Part shown: piece after piece, positions 31,855 to 43,180 of the stretch
How the letters are laid out: each line of letters starts with the position of its first letter
Numbering within the stretch: position 1 is the first letter of the stretch
Source: Gaeumannomyces sp. JS-464
Lineage: Eukaryota; Ascomycota; Sordariomycetes; Magnaporthales; Magnaporthaceae
Length of the DNA: 64,000 bases
Assembly (NCBI GenBank): GCA_002197995.1
Contig: NGZR01000001.1
Coordinates: forward strand, 62,001 to 126,000
Direction of reading: 5' to 3'
The notes under the pieces: generated by a model
Told to the model about the DNA's origin: nothing
Seen by the model: only the letters and a program-made list of their open reading frames with translations
The model's database searches: none
Position numbers and translations under genes: made by a program

Positions 31855-34800
31855 ATGGCGGCGACAGACCTCGCCGAGGCCATGGACCGGCTCCAGCTTG
31901 ACGGCTGCGACCTGACGGACCCCATCGACGAGATTCTCTTCCAGCAGCAGTCGCCCAGCAAGCGGCGCAAGGAGTCGCCCAGCAAGCGGCGCAAGGAGTC
32001 GCCCGACGAGATCAAGGCGAGACTCGAGGATAAGTATCTGACTCCGTCGTCCACCTTCTCGACCGCCTGGCTGGACAAGCTGCAGCAGTAAGCACTTCCG
32101 GCCCTTTTCTTTTGCCTCGCCGTCCACAGCTGACGTGACTTATCCTCCAGGCGCTGGGATGTCCCCGTCGACTACGGCTCGCTCTTCACCCTCCCGCCGA
32201 CCCAGTCCAGGACGGTGGTGCGCTTCCAACGCCAGGGCCTCGAGGGCCGCATCGTGGGCTACGACACCGTCACTGTCCCCGCTGCTAGCGCCACGGCTAA
32301 GAACTCGACGTCGCTGCTCCGCAAGCCCGCCAACAATGCCAACTTTGTGCGCGGCGCCGCCGGTTTCTTCCCCTTCGCCCCAGGCGGCCTGGATAGCGTC
32401 GAGGCCGCCGCCGCCCTGGATGACCAGCTGCTGCGCGCCTCGGGCGGAGACCCCTCGACCTCATCCAAGAGCAAGCTCGAGCGTGTCCTCCCGGTGGGTG
32501 ACAAGGCTGGCCTCCTGCAGGTAGCGCCGGGCTTGAGCCGAGGCATCGATTTCAGCCTGAGGAAAAAGTCACAGACGGAAGAGGCCGACGCCACCGCGGT
32601 GCTGGACGAGCTGGATCAGGAGCCCGAGCCGAACCCGGAAGGCAACGACGAGGGCGATGCCGAAATGGCCAGGATTGCCGCCGACGCGGAGAGGGCGGGC
32701 AGCGAAGATGCAGATGCGGACGCAGACCAAGACGAGGAGCTCGACGCACTCCTCCCCGTCGAGTTCCCAGCCCTCGAGCCGCACGGGCAGCTGGCAGCGT
32801 CGAGCGCGCGCAAGGCCGGGCGCGAGTGGGCGCACATGGTGGACGTTAAGCGCGACTTCACCAACTTCCGCGAGCTGGTGCCCGACATGGCGCGCGAGTG
32901 GCCGTTCGAGCTGGACACGTTCCAGAAGGAGGCCGTCTACCACCTCGAGAACGGTGACAGCGTCTTTGTGGCAGCCCACACGTCGGCCGGCAAGACGGTC
33001 GTGGCAGAGTACGCCATCGCGCTGGCGGCCAGGCACATGACCAAGGCCATCTATACGAGCCCCATCAAGGCGCTGAGCAACCAAAAGTTCCGCGACTTCC
33101 GCCAGACCTTTGACGAGGTCGGCATCCTGACGGGCGACGTGCAGATCAACCCCGAGGCCAGCTGCCTGATCATGACGACCGAGATCCTGCGGAGCATGCT
33201 GTACCGGGGCGCCGACATGATCCGCGACGTCGAGTTTGTGATCTTCGACGAGGTGCACTACGTCAACGACTTTGAGCGCGGCGTCGTCTGGGAGGAGGTC
33301 ATCATCATGCTGCCCGACCACGTCTCGCTGATCCTGCTGTCCGCCACGGTGCCCAACACGTACGAGTTCGCCTCGTGGGTCGGCCGCACCAAGAAGCGCG
33401 ACATCTACGTCATCTCGACCCCGAAGCGCCCCGTCCCGCTCGAGCATTATCTGTGGGGTGGCAAGGCCATCCACAAGATCGTCGACGCGGACAAAATGTT
33501 CATCGAGAAGGGCTGGAAGGACGCCAACCTGGCCATCCAGGGCAGGGACAAGCAGGCAACCAGCGGTGCCGGCTCTGGTTCTGGCGGTTCTGGAAACCAA
33601 CGCGGCGGTCGTGGCGGCGGTCCGCAACGCGGAGGCGCCGGTGGCAGAGGCGGTGGGCAGCAGCAGAGAGGCGGGCGGGGTGGTGCCGGCGGTGGAAGAG
33701 GTGGAGGTGGCGGCGGGCGCGGTGGCCAAGGACCTCCGCGCGCAAGCCACGCTCCCGGCCACATGGGCAGAGCAGGCCGCCAGGGAGGGTTTACGTCGAT
33801 GGCGCAGGACCGCAACCTGTGGGTGCACCTGGTGCAGTTCCTCAAGAAGTCGACGTTGCTGCCGGCCTGCATCTTCGTCTTCTCCAAGAAGCGGTGCGAG
33901 GAGAACGCGGACGCGCTGAGCAACCAGGACTTCTGCACGGCCAACGAGAAGAGCGCGATCCACATGACGATCGAGCGGTCGATCGCGCGGCTCAAGCCCG
34001 AGGACCGGGTGCTGCCGCAGATCGTCCGGCTCCGGGGCCTGCTGGGGCGCGGCATCGCAGTGCACCACGGCGGGCTGCTGCCCATCGTCAAGGAGATGGT
34101 CGAGATGCTGTTTGCGCAGACGCTGGTCAAGGTGCTCTTTGCGACGGAGACGTTTGCTATGGGTCTGAACCTGCCGACGCGCACCGTGGTGTTTTCGGGC
34201 TATCGCAAGCACGACGGCCACTCGTTCCGCAACCTGCTGCCGGGCGAGTACACGCAGATGGCCGGGCGGGCCGGGCGCCGTGGACTCGACACGGTGGGCT
34301 CCGTCATCATTGTCCCGCCGGGCGGCGGCGACGAGGCGCCACCCGTGGCCGATCTAAACAAGATGATCCTGGGAGAGCCGTCCAAGCTGCGGTCGCAGTT
34401 CCGGCTGACGTACAACATGATCCTGAACCTGCTCCGCGTCGAAGCGCTCAAGATCGAGGAGATGATCAAGCGCAGCTTCTCGGAGCACGCCACGCAGCAG
34501 CTCCTGCCCGAGCACGAAAAGGCCGTCAAGCTCTCCGAGGCCGACCTGGCCAAGGTCAAGCGAGACGAGTGTGCCGTGTGCGACAAGGGCGGCTGCATGG
34601 ACGAGTGCCACCAGGCGGCGCAGGACTACCAGCAGCTGACGCAGGAGCTCTACCTGAAGCTGCTGTCGATCCCCGTCGGTCGCAAGATGTTCGCGCCGGG
34701 CCGCCTCGTGGTCTACACCAAGGACAGCGTGCGCACGGCGGGCATCCTACTGAGCGAGGGCGCCAGCGCCAAGGGTGCCACTGCCGGCAGCGGGCCGACG

Positions 34801-35886
34801 CTGCACGTGTGCGGGATCCGCAGCGCCAGAGAGACGCGCGACAACAGCGACATCATGCCCTTTATTCCGGCGTGGGGCCGGTTCTACACGACGCTGCACA
34901 CAGGCAACAGCAAGAAGCAGGTGCAGACCAAGACGCTGCACGTGCCACTGAGCGACGTCGAGTGCCTGACAGCGCACGTCACCAAGGGCATCGTGCCCGA
35001 CATCTTCCAGGGTGGCGAGGCGCGGGTCGGGGCGCTGAGCCAGCTGAAGCGCATCGCGGGCACGTGGGAGGCGGACTGGTGGCAGGAGGTGGACATGTCC
35101 AAGATGCGCAACCTGCAGTTCCAGGAGCTCGTGACGAAGCGGCGGCAGGCCGAGGCGGCGGCGACCAAGTCGGCGGCGCTGGGGTGCCCGCAGTTCCTGC
35201 GGCACTTTGCCATGTGCCACGACCAGTGGCTGATCAAGGAGAACATCCAGCAGCTGCGGCAGGCGCTGTCGGACCAGAACCTGCAGCTGCTGCCCGACTA
35301 CGAGCAGCGGATCCAGGTGCTGCGCGACCTCAACTTCATCGACGAGTCGTCGCGGATCCAGCTCAAGGGCAAGGTGGCGTGCGAGATCCACAGCGGCGAC
35401 GAGCTGGTGCTGACGGAGCTGATCCTGGACAACGTGCTGGCCGAGTACGAGCCGGCCGAGATCGCGGCGCTGCTGTCGTGTTTTGTGTTCCAGGAGAAGA
35501 CCGACTCGGAGCCGTCGCTGCCGGCGCGGCTGAAGAGGGGGCTCGACACCATCGTGCAGCTCAGCGAAAAGGTCAACAACGTGCAGACGCTGCACCAGGT
35601 GATCCAGGTGGGCGACGAGTCGGCCGACTTTGCCAGCAGGCCGCGGTTCGGGCTGATGGAGGTGGTGTACGAGTGGGCGCGGGGGATGAGCTTCAAGAAC
35701 ATTACCGACCTGACGAGCGTGCTCGAGGGCACCATCGTCAGGACCATCACGCGGCTGGACGAGACGTGCCGCGAGGTCAAGAACGCGGCGCGCATCATTG
35801 GCGACCCGGAGCTGTACCAAAAGATGCAGGCGGCGCAGGAGCTGATCAAGCGGGACATCACGGCGGTTGCGAGTCTGTACATGTAG
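31855..35886 (+). CDS. ski2: Ski2-type DExH RNA helicase of the Ski (exosome cofactor) complex
   Basis: Exons 31,855-32,087 and 32,151-35,886, with a 63-bp intron, give 1,322 residues. Helicase motifs: AHTSAGKT (about residue 352), DEVHYVND (about 444), LLSATVPN, TETFAMGLNLP, and QMAGRAGRRGLD (about 780). The C-terminal DSHCT domain ends DITAVASLYM. The N-terminal region (SRTVVRF...GLEGRIVGY, TAKNSTSLLRKP) is the Ski2 type rather than Mtr4. Ski2 unwinds and threads mRNA into the cytoplasmic exosome for 3'-5' decay, with Ski3 and Ski8. Oddities are an RGG/glycine-rich stretch between RecA motifs (about residues 559-618) and a tandem SPSKRRKE duplication near residue 40. There are no frameshifts in 4 kb. 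Confidence 0.93.
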
Positions 35887-36667
35887 AGAGATAATACCTG
35901 CCACCTGCCTTTTAGATACCTCGGTGGTTACCCACCTACCATAACAATGGAGCCTTTTGGTTCGCCCGCGTTTCCTCTACTAATTTATACTATGAATGCC
36001 ATCATGCCATGCTGACGTGATATAAAAAGGGTACAGGAAAGGATGTAACTTTTTTTTTTTTTTCTCCCGTCGTGAAGCTGCTGTGACCACTCGCTTTGCT
36101 GCCCTGGCCGATGCCGCCCGCTTCGCTCGCGGATTCTCGACGGAAAAGCCGTTTAATATCTTTTCCTATTCGTGTACTTTTTACTGTCCTTCCTATTCCT
36201 GTGCTTTTTTTCTAATCCTGTTTTTTCTTTCTTGTTCCCCGTATCTTTTCCTATTCCTGTTTTTCTTTTCTTTCCTATTCCTATGCTCTCATCTAATCCT
36301 ATAATCTTTTTCTTTTTATTCCCCTTATCTTTTCCTACTCTTGTGACTTTTCCTATCCCTGTGTTTTTTTCTTCATTCCTAGGTACCTTACCTACTACTT
36401 ATTCCTCCGGGCTTCCCTATTTCTATGTCTTTCCCCCCCCCTATTTTTCCTTTAATGTATCGATCTTTTTTGGCAACGGCGCGGGTGACCAGTGATACCT
36501 TTTCTTTTTAGTTTTGGACGAGCCACGCAGTGCTCGCCATCCTTTTTAACCAGCCACGTCTTTCTACCAAGGATAAATCCAGGGGTTCTTTCCGCCACCA
36601 CCCCGATCAGAGGCTATCTCATTAATCATTTCTAGCCCCCTAGGTCCCCGCAATCCGCGATACCAAT
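35887..36667. other. Intergenic with pyrimidine-rich low-complexity tract
   Basis: It contains a T-run at 36,050-36,063 and, from about 36,153 to 36,470, a degenerate TTTTCCTATTCCTGT repeat. No gene. Confidence 0.7.
36153..36470. repeat. Degenerate TTCCTATTCCTGT repeat
   Basis: About 320 bp of mostly T and C with recurring CCTATTCCTGT words of irregular spacing. Open frames across it (FLFFFSFLFL) are composition artefacts. Confidence 0.75.
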
Positions 36668-37567
36668 ATGGAACACGCTCAAAGATATCAAAAAGTAGAC
36701 CAAATGGCCCCCAGACCCCGCGGAGGATCACGCGCCGCCGCGAATCCGTTTGAGCCCGCCGACCCGCCAGTCGAGGAGACCCTAGGCCACGCCAACCCCG
36801 TCGCCTTCTGGGCCCAACAAGGCCGGTGGCCACCCGTGCTGGCCAGACAGAGCGGCATGGAGCACCTGCTTCCGAGGAGGAAGCCGACGTCGTCTCCGTC
36901 GTCGGCGGCGTTCCACTCGACGCAAGCGAGCGACCAGAGGCTGAGAGAGGAGAAGAGCGCGCAGTATCGGAGCCCGCGCTGCGCGCTGCTCCTCGAGGCC
37001 AAAGGTAGCTTCATGGGCGAGTCCGACCTGGGCATCTCGCCCGCCAGCGAAATCCCTTGCCAAACGCTGCTGGATAGGGAATAGACGGTGCCTTCGGGTT
37101 CGCTCTTCGGCGACGACGACGTTTTCAAATCCACCTGTTAGGGCGTGCAAGGCCGGAACGAAGCCAGGGTTATCCGGGACATCACCCCCTTGATCGTGCC
37201 TTCGGCCGAGATTCTCACTATCAGAGGCGCCACGGGGCTCCGCTGCTTGGTCGAGGGCCTCAACGAAGGCTGGAACAATTCGAGAAACATCTACGAGGTG
37301 TGGATGCCGAAACACTTTGACAGGATCTGCTCGGCCATTGATCAGATACCGCCGGACCTGAATCTCGACCTTGTCTCGCCGCTCCCGGGAACACGCGCTT
37401 CCCAAGGGCTCGAGAGCCTTGATTTGCGCGACGACGACACGGCTTCCCTGTCGCGAGGCGCTGGCCCGTCAAGCATCGTTGATCACCAGCCTACCCCGGA
37501 CACGTCCTCCACTGGACCAGCCACAGCAAAGAGGCCGAGGACGGACCGGGATGACGGAACGAACTAG
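36668..37567 (+). pseudogene. Broken DUF7924-like fungal gene (two in-frame TAG stops, internal deletion)
   Basis: One frame carries, in order, SDQRLREEKSAQYRSPRCALLLEAKGSFMGESDLGIS, a TAG at 37,082, TVPSGSLFGDD, a TAG at about 37,136, RNEARVIRDITPLIVPSAEIL and EGLNEGWNNS, then NIYEVWMPKHFDRICSAI. This is the text I recall from a large, uncharacterised ascomycete family that I believe Pfam calls DUF7924. Between NEGWNNS and NIYEVW the roughly 130-residue core domain (the PDYSVGF part) is missing. The first TAG replaces a usual Gln (CAG to TAG), a RIP-type change. No homopolymer problem explains these breaks, so this is a true pseudogene. Confidence 0.6.
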
Positions 37568-37993
37568 CGACACAGCGCAGGCTCCCGGCGCCACGACTGT
37601 GGGCGAGGGTATTCAAGCAGCCTTTTAGGCGATGCGGTGACGGATTCCGTAGACGCCGGGTTTGTGATCGGTCTCAATATTTTAGCGTCGGTGTTTTGGC
37701 CTGATTGTAACGCAATGGTGTTCGCTCGGTGTATTACATGTCGCGTCAGCATGGCACGATGGCATTCACGGTTTACATTAGCAGTAAGCGAGGCGTGTGG
37801 ATATTCAACTAGCATGGCGCGGTGGCATTCATGCTCTAGATGGAAAGACAAGAGGAGCCAAGAGGAAGAAAACGAAGTATTTAAGCAAGAGAGACATGAG
37901 AATATTCGACAAGGCCGTAGTCTGTCTAGCCGCCAATGTGATACTCCTAAACGCCGTCCCAGCCCACCGAGACAAAGGAGAGAGAGAAGGAAA
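37568..37993. other. Intergenic
   Basis: It includes a short imperfect direct repeat, AGCATGGC(A/G)CG(A/G)TGGCATTCA, at about 37,749 and 37,812. No gene is recognised. Confidence 0.55.
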
Positions 37994-38693
37994 CTAGATG
38001 GCACGCAGAGCCTTGAGCCGCTGGTTCAGCTCGTCCTCGGCCTCCTGCGACGGCTCCGTGGTGGCCGACTCCTTGGCCGGGTCGGCCTTGCTCGGGGCGG
38101 AGAGCTCGTTGCCGAGGCTGACGCCAACGCTGTCGGCCATCTTGGCCAGGTACTCGTCGACGACCTCGTCGTTGACCTGGGACCCCGTGCGCTGCGTCAT
38201 GGCCTCGCGGTATATGCTGTTGGTCAGCTGCTGCTCCTGGATCTGGCGCGTGGCCTCCTCGACGGAGCGCATGGAGCGCTCCGGGTCGTTGCGCTTCATG
38301 AGCCAGCTCGACAGGCGCGAGACGTTGTCGAGGTGCTGCGTGGTCTGCAGCATCAGGTGCTGCTGCTCGATGTCGGCCTGGAAGCCGGCGGCCATCTGGG
38401 CGGTCGACTCCATCTGGAGCTTGGATTCTTGCAGCTTGACCTTGAGCTGGGCCTTTTGGCGGGCCTGCTCCATCTTGCCGGCCTTGAGGCAGGCGGCGAC
38501 CTGCTTGTCGAGGTCGTTCATCTGCTTGTCGAGCTTGGCGATGGCGCGGTTGGTCTGCTTGACGAGCATCTGGAGGGGGGCGTTAGCAGGGGAGGCGGGA
38601 GGAGGGGGCGGCGGCAGTGGCAGGCAGGACGAGAAATACCCCCGACTTGATGCGCGCATCGGTGAGGGCGGCTTGTTGGCGTGCTGCCGACAT
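37994..38693 (-). CDS. ESCRT-III/SNF7-like protein with C-terminal MIM1 motif
   Basis: Exons 38,640-38,693 (18 codons) and 37,994-38,569, with a 70-bp intron (GTATTT ... CTCCAG), give 209 residues. It is almost entirely helical and coiled: LVKQTNRAIAKLDKQMNDLDKQVAACLKAGKMEQARQKAQLKVKL looks like the basic helical hairpin of SNF7-family proteins. The C-terminus DELNQRLKALRAI fits the MIM1 consensus (E/D)xxLxxRLxxL(K/R) that binds the Vps4 MIT domain. It therefore probably acts in membrane scission at endosomes or related sites. I cannot decide which paralogue it is; it is not an obvious Did2, Vps24 or Snf7 by its N-terminus. Confidence 0.65.
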
Positions 38694-39114
38694 GGTGGAG
38701 GAGGTGGTTCGGGGAGGTGGTTCGTGTAGAGGCGGCGATGTGGGAATGCCGACAGGTTCGGTCGGAGGGCGGTCGTGTTTCGTCGGTCGGGCTGGGTTAC
38801 GAAATCGAGGGAGTCGATGGACGACACTGCAAATGAATGGACAGAGTGGTCGTCGCAGGTGGCAGACACGAGGCAACGGTTTAGGCTCCTTTTCTTTGTC
38901 GGCGTGATTGAAGTTCAGTAGCCAGTGGCAGTCGAGGCCCCCACTCGTGTCAAGCGGGGTGGCTTGGAAGCCATGTCATCATCTGTGGCTCAGCTCAGCC
39001 ACTCCTTGGAGGCAGCCCAGCAGCATCCAATTCAATTCATTCCAAAGCTCGATCGATTCCATATTCCATATCGACTTTTCTACAAACTACACTACCCACT
39101 CGTCTCCCTTCGTC
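38694..39114. other. Spacer between ESCRT-like gene and P450
   Basis: 421 bp holding the promoter of the ESCRT-like gene and the 3' end of the P450. Nothing else is seen. Confidence 0.55.
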
Positions 39115-40644
39115 TCAAGCAACCACCTGCGCCCGCCGCTCAATCTTGATCCAAATGTCCTCAAAGTAGCTGATCCCGCCCTTGTACACGCACCGCCCAG
39201 GCCGCGCCTTGTTCAGCGCCTCGGGCCTAAAATGCCGCAGGAACTGCAGCGGCCCCTTGAACAGCTCCATCATGGCGATGTGCCGGCCCAGACACTCGCG
39301 TGGGCCGTAGCCAAACGCCATGCTGTACTTGAGCATCTCGCGGGTGCGCCCCTCGTCCTCGAGCCAGCGCTCGGGCCGGAAGTCGTCGGCGTCGTCCCCG
39401 TAAATGGCCGGGTCGCGGTGCACCAGCCACGGGTTGCACGTCAGCTCGGTGCCCTCGGGCGCGTGCCGCCCGTACAGCTCGAGCCCGCCTTTGCCAGCAA
39501 GCCGCGGGAAGATGTTGGGCGCCGCCGGGTTGAGCCGCATCGTCTCGCGCACGCACGCCACGTAGTAGGGGCAGTGGCTCGACACCTCCTCGTACTGCGG
39601 CATGGCCGACAGGTGGCCCGCCCGCGTCGCCGCGTCAATCTCGGCCGTGACCTTCTCGTGCGCCGCCGGGTGCGTCATCAGGTGCGTCACGAGCGCGTTG
39701 ACCGTCGTGCCGGTAGTGTCGGCCCCCGCCAGCAGCACCAGCAGGATCTCGGCCCGGACGTACTCGAGGTCCAGCGGTTTTCCGTCCTCGTCGCGCGCCT
39801 CGAGGAACGTCTGCAGCAGGTCGACGCGCCCGCCCGCCGTGCCCTTCTCGTTGGCCGCGATGCGCTCGGCGATCAGCCGGTCGCGGAACCGCATCAGCGT
39901 GCCGATGCCCGAGTCCTGCTCCGGCGACGCCACCAGGTATTTCCCCAGAAACGTCGACTTGACCCAGTTGGTAAAGGGCCAGCACCGCGCCATGACACCA
40001 AACGGCACCAGCCCGTCGTGGAAGCCCTGGATCAGGCCCTCGACGTCGCGCTCCTGCTCGATGAAGCCAAATGGCTGCCCGAACCCGACCTCGGAGATGA
40101 TGTCGTACGCCATGTAGACGGCCCACGGCGCAAAGTCGAAGGCCTCGCCCGTGGCCGCAAACCTGGTCTGCAGCTTGTCCATCCAGCGCTCAATGTTGGC
40201 GTCGAGCAGCGGCTCCATGCGGCGGATGTTGGAGAAGGAATAGGGCGCCGCCGCGATCTTGCGGAAGCGCGCGTGCGTCTTAGCGTCCTGCATGTTGAAC
40301 AGTGACTCGGTCTTGCCGAAGCTGCCCGTGATGTAGTGCTGCGACTTATTGGCGTGCCGGCTGTAGATGTCGGGCAGCCGCGTCGCGTCGCTGACCGACA
40401 GCATCGTCGGCGTCACCCGCACCACGGGGCCGTGCCGCCGGTGCAGCTCGCGGAACGTCTGCGGCTCGTCCTCCTTGACGTTGTGGTACGCGATCCAGAG
40501 CCGCGTCACCGATCCCCAGAACGGGCCCGGGAACTTGGACAGCGGGCTCAGGTACCGGTACCGGACCACCTGCGCGATCGCCTTGAAGGCCACGTAGGCC
40601 GCAGCGAGGAGAAGCAGGTTTCCTGCCGTCAGGAGCCCGGCCAT
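39115..40644 (-). CDS. Cytochrome P450 monooxygenase
   Basis: A single exon, 509 residues. It has an N-terminal membrane anchor (AGNLLLLAAAYVAFKAI) and then proline hinge text (PLSKFPGPFWG). I-helix AGADTTGTT, K-helix ETMR (ExxR), PERF-type FRPERWLED, and haem loop FGYGPRECLGR with the axial Cys near residue 451 are all intact, so it should be catalytic at the ER membrane with a P450 reductase. The overall text is like the large benzoate 4-hydroxylase/pisatin demethylase-type group of fungal P450s used in detoxification and secondary metabolism. The substrate is unknown. There are no introns and no frameshifts. Confidence 0.93.
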   Translation of the reverse strand: MAGLLTAGNLLLLAAAYVAFKAIAQVVRYRYLSPLSKFPGPFWGSVTRLWIAYHNVKEDEPQTFRELHRRHGPVVRVTPTMLSVSDATRLPDIYSRHANKSQHYITGSFGKTESLFNMQDAKTHARFRKIAAAPYSFSNIRRMEPLLDANIERWMDKLQTRFAATGEAFDFAPWAVYMAYDIISEVGFGQPFGFIEQERDVEGLIQGFHDGLVPFGVMARCWPFTNWVKSTFLGKYLVASPEQDSGIGTLMRFRDRLIAERIAANEKGTAGGRVDLLQTFLEARDEDGKPLDLEYVRAEILLVLLAGADTTGTTVNALVTHLMTHPAAHEKVTAEIDAATRAGHLSAMPQYEEVSSHCPYYVACVRETMRLNPAAPNIFPRLAGKGGLELYGRHAPEGTELTCNPWLVHRDPAIYGDDADDFRPERWLEDEGRTREMLKYSMAFGYGPRECLGRHIAMMELFKGPLQFLRHFRPEALNKARPGRCVYKGGISYFEDIWIKIERRAQVVA

Positions 40645-41814
40645 GTTGGATGCTGATCGCTCTGCTGACCGATTGTGTAAAGTATATCGTCCCTTGTCGA
40701 CGACCTTGCTAGCCCAACTCCTTCCTAGCTTCTCACGCTAGCAGACGCGGGGGTGATGGCCGTGGTCCCGAAGCCAAAGCACGACAGAGTTCTGTGCCCG
40801 TCTGGCTCAGCGGCTACGTGCAGGCCGGGTTGACAGGGTGTGGGTGTGGCGGATACGGTGCTGCCCTGTGCCCGTCCACCCCAGCCAGTGTGCCAGTCAC
40901 GAGCTACATATTATATCGCTGTTCTGGCCCATCGCAAGCTGCCGAGCTGCCGCCCGTGCCATGAACAAACCTCGAGTCATGCGAGCCAGAGATGTGGACA
41001 GAGGGAGGGGCGACCGCCGATCTCTCTCTAATCTGGCCGCAGCACTGGGGAGAAAAAGTGGAGGATGGAGCAAGCGAGGAGTGCAACGAGCTGAAGAATC
41101 TGCAATGCGGAGCCAACAGCGACTATCACAGTGCCAGCAGCACGCAGCCAGACCGCAGGCCTTGCCCAGCACCAAGGGCAAGTTTTTGCGGCCGGAACCG
41201 AGCCGGGTGTCAGTTCCGGTGTGCTTCTTTTGGCCTGCCGGACATGGGCAGGGGAGGGCTGGTGTGCTTGCGTGTGTGTGTGTGTGTTGTGTGCCGGTTT
41301 TCATTCATTGATTTCTGTGTATTTTCCCCCCTTCCCTGCCCAGCCGTCCAACACACCCGGGTAAAATCCAAGACCAACAACCGGTTTGTTACGTTACAAT
41401 TGGACTTTCAGGGGCTGCCGCTAAATGGGCCCACACACCCACGCCGGCCAGGCTCCCATTGGCATGCCCTGCCCTGCTCGTTGGGCGCCAGGCACGTACT
41501 GTCACAAGCACATGGTGACACGGCATTTCGTAGTGGCAGCCACGCAGCAGGCGGGCGAGGGGCTCTATCTAATACGATTGCTATTAGTGCTCGTGATGCC
41601 CTGCCACGCCGCCACACATGAGTTGCTGTTTCACCATGGAGCAGTCGCTCCGGTGGCATGCAGACCCTCAACAACAAACCCGGTAGACGGAAAGACATCC
41701 ATCTCTCAGGAGCCAGGAACGGGCAGTAAATTAGCAAACCCTGAAACATCTCGCACAGTCACAGCCGCGCCCACCTTGCCCTGTCCAGCCCGCCGGTCCC
41801 CCTGCTCCTTCGCC
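40645..41814. other. Intergenic with short GT repeat
   Basis: 1.17 kb without a recognisable gene. A (TG)n tract lies at about 41,271-41,289. Confidence 0.55.
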
Positions 41815-43180
41815 TCAGCGTCGCCCCTGGCGGTCCACCTGCACATGGGTCGTGACGCCGATGCGCCCCTCGGGCACGCCCGTCAGCGCCTCCTCGTCGC
41901 TGAGCTGCCCGTCCGACCTGGGCGGCCGCGCGCCCGGCGACGCCACCATCTCGTGCCCGTCGTCCTCGTCGGGCTCCCTGCCGATGCTGTCGGCATAGTA
42001 CAGGCTCGCGCCGCTCTTGCTCTTGTTGCTGCTGCTGCTGCCGCCGCCGCCGCCTTTTGCCGTGACCCCGTCCCCTCCTCTGTCGTTCCTGCTGCTGCCG
42101 CCGCCGCCATTCGACCAGGAGCCGCCTATCGTGTGAAAGCCCCCGCCGCCACCACCACCACCGCCGTCCGAAGGCCCCGTCGGCGAGCGGCCGCTGCCCA
42201 GCAGGCGCGGAAAGTAGCGCTTGGCAATGACCTTGGTGCTCGGGATGGACGAGGCCAGGATGCCAATGTTTGTCTCGATGACGGACCAGTACATGGGCTG
42301 CGCCAATGTCCCAGGTCGGGTCCTTGCTGACCAGCATGGCGGGATGAAGGTGATGCGGATGACGGACGACCAGGCAGGCTACGAAGCCTAGGCACAGAAT
42401 GACGCCCAGCCCGACGCTGCGCCCGCGGCACCTGCAGCCGCAGCACGAGCGGGATGGGCAGCGCGTACGTCAGCACGTCGGTGAGGATGTTGACGGCCGC
42501 GTTGGCGAGGTAGAAGGCGTTGATTTCGATGCAGCGCTTGGCCGCGGCCGGGATCGTCACGTCGTACGCGGCCTGCACGGGCGAGCACTGGAAGATGCAC
42601 ACCAGCACGTTGGCCGTGGCCTGCGACGCCACGACGGCCGCCATGACCGCCGACAGCGTCCGCAGCTGCGGGTCGCCCAGGCGCATGTACAGCGACAGCA
42701 CCGACACCTTGATGAAGCCCAGGCACGCGTTGTAAAACACGGACGACAGCCACACCGTCTGCAGGTAGGCGACAAAGTTGGGCACCCCGCGCGCCATCAC
42801 GTCCGGGAAGTGCCCGCCCAGCCCCAGCTCGGCCGACCGGATGGTGGCGGCGATGAAGGCCCACGAGAGGAGCTGTGTTGTGCGTGTATCCTGTTGTCAG
42901 TTTTGTGTCTGTCTGTGTGATGTCTTGCTTCTTTTCGTCAAAGGCATACCGATGCGACAATGATGAGATCTGCAAAGAGTGTGGCGTTCTGCCGTTAGCT
43001 CTGGCGTTGGTAGCGTCCTCAGATGCCAGGGACTAGCGCTTCACACTTACAGTCATCTTTCCCAACGTGCTTCACCAGAAAGATGCGCGCGTAGAGCCGC
43101 AACGCAAGTATGATAAACGTGGTTATGGCAAAGGCCACGGCCACGGCCATGACCGTGGGCGACTGGGTTTCGACATCCAT
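41815..43180 (-). CDS. PTH11-like (rhodopsin-domain) seven-helix membrane protein, frameshifted
   Basis: Exons 43,051-43,180, a 20-nt microexon 42,950-42,969 and 41,815-42,872, with introns of 81 and 77 bp. It begins MDVETQSPTVMAVAVAFAITT, with helices such as VMAVAVAFAITTFIILALRLY, FVAYLQTVWLSSVFYNACLGFIKVSVLSLYMRL, and AVMAAVVASQATANVLVCIFQCSPVQAAYD. Then come DPTWDIG and QPMYWSVIETNIGILASSIPS. These are hallmarks of the fungal PTH11-type plasma-membrane family, some members of which sense surfaces. The tail is Gly/Ser-rich. Between about 42,295 and 42,420 four bases are missing. With them the exons close at 403 residues. The clustering is denser than elsewhere, so a real lesion is possible here. 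Confidence 0.72.

Noticed and set aside
32569..34221. 550-codon minus ORF opposite ski2
   Set aside because: Antisense shadow of the GC-rich ski2 coding frame; the same holds for long ORFs opposite pdb1, the oxidoreductase and the P450.
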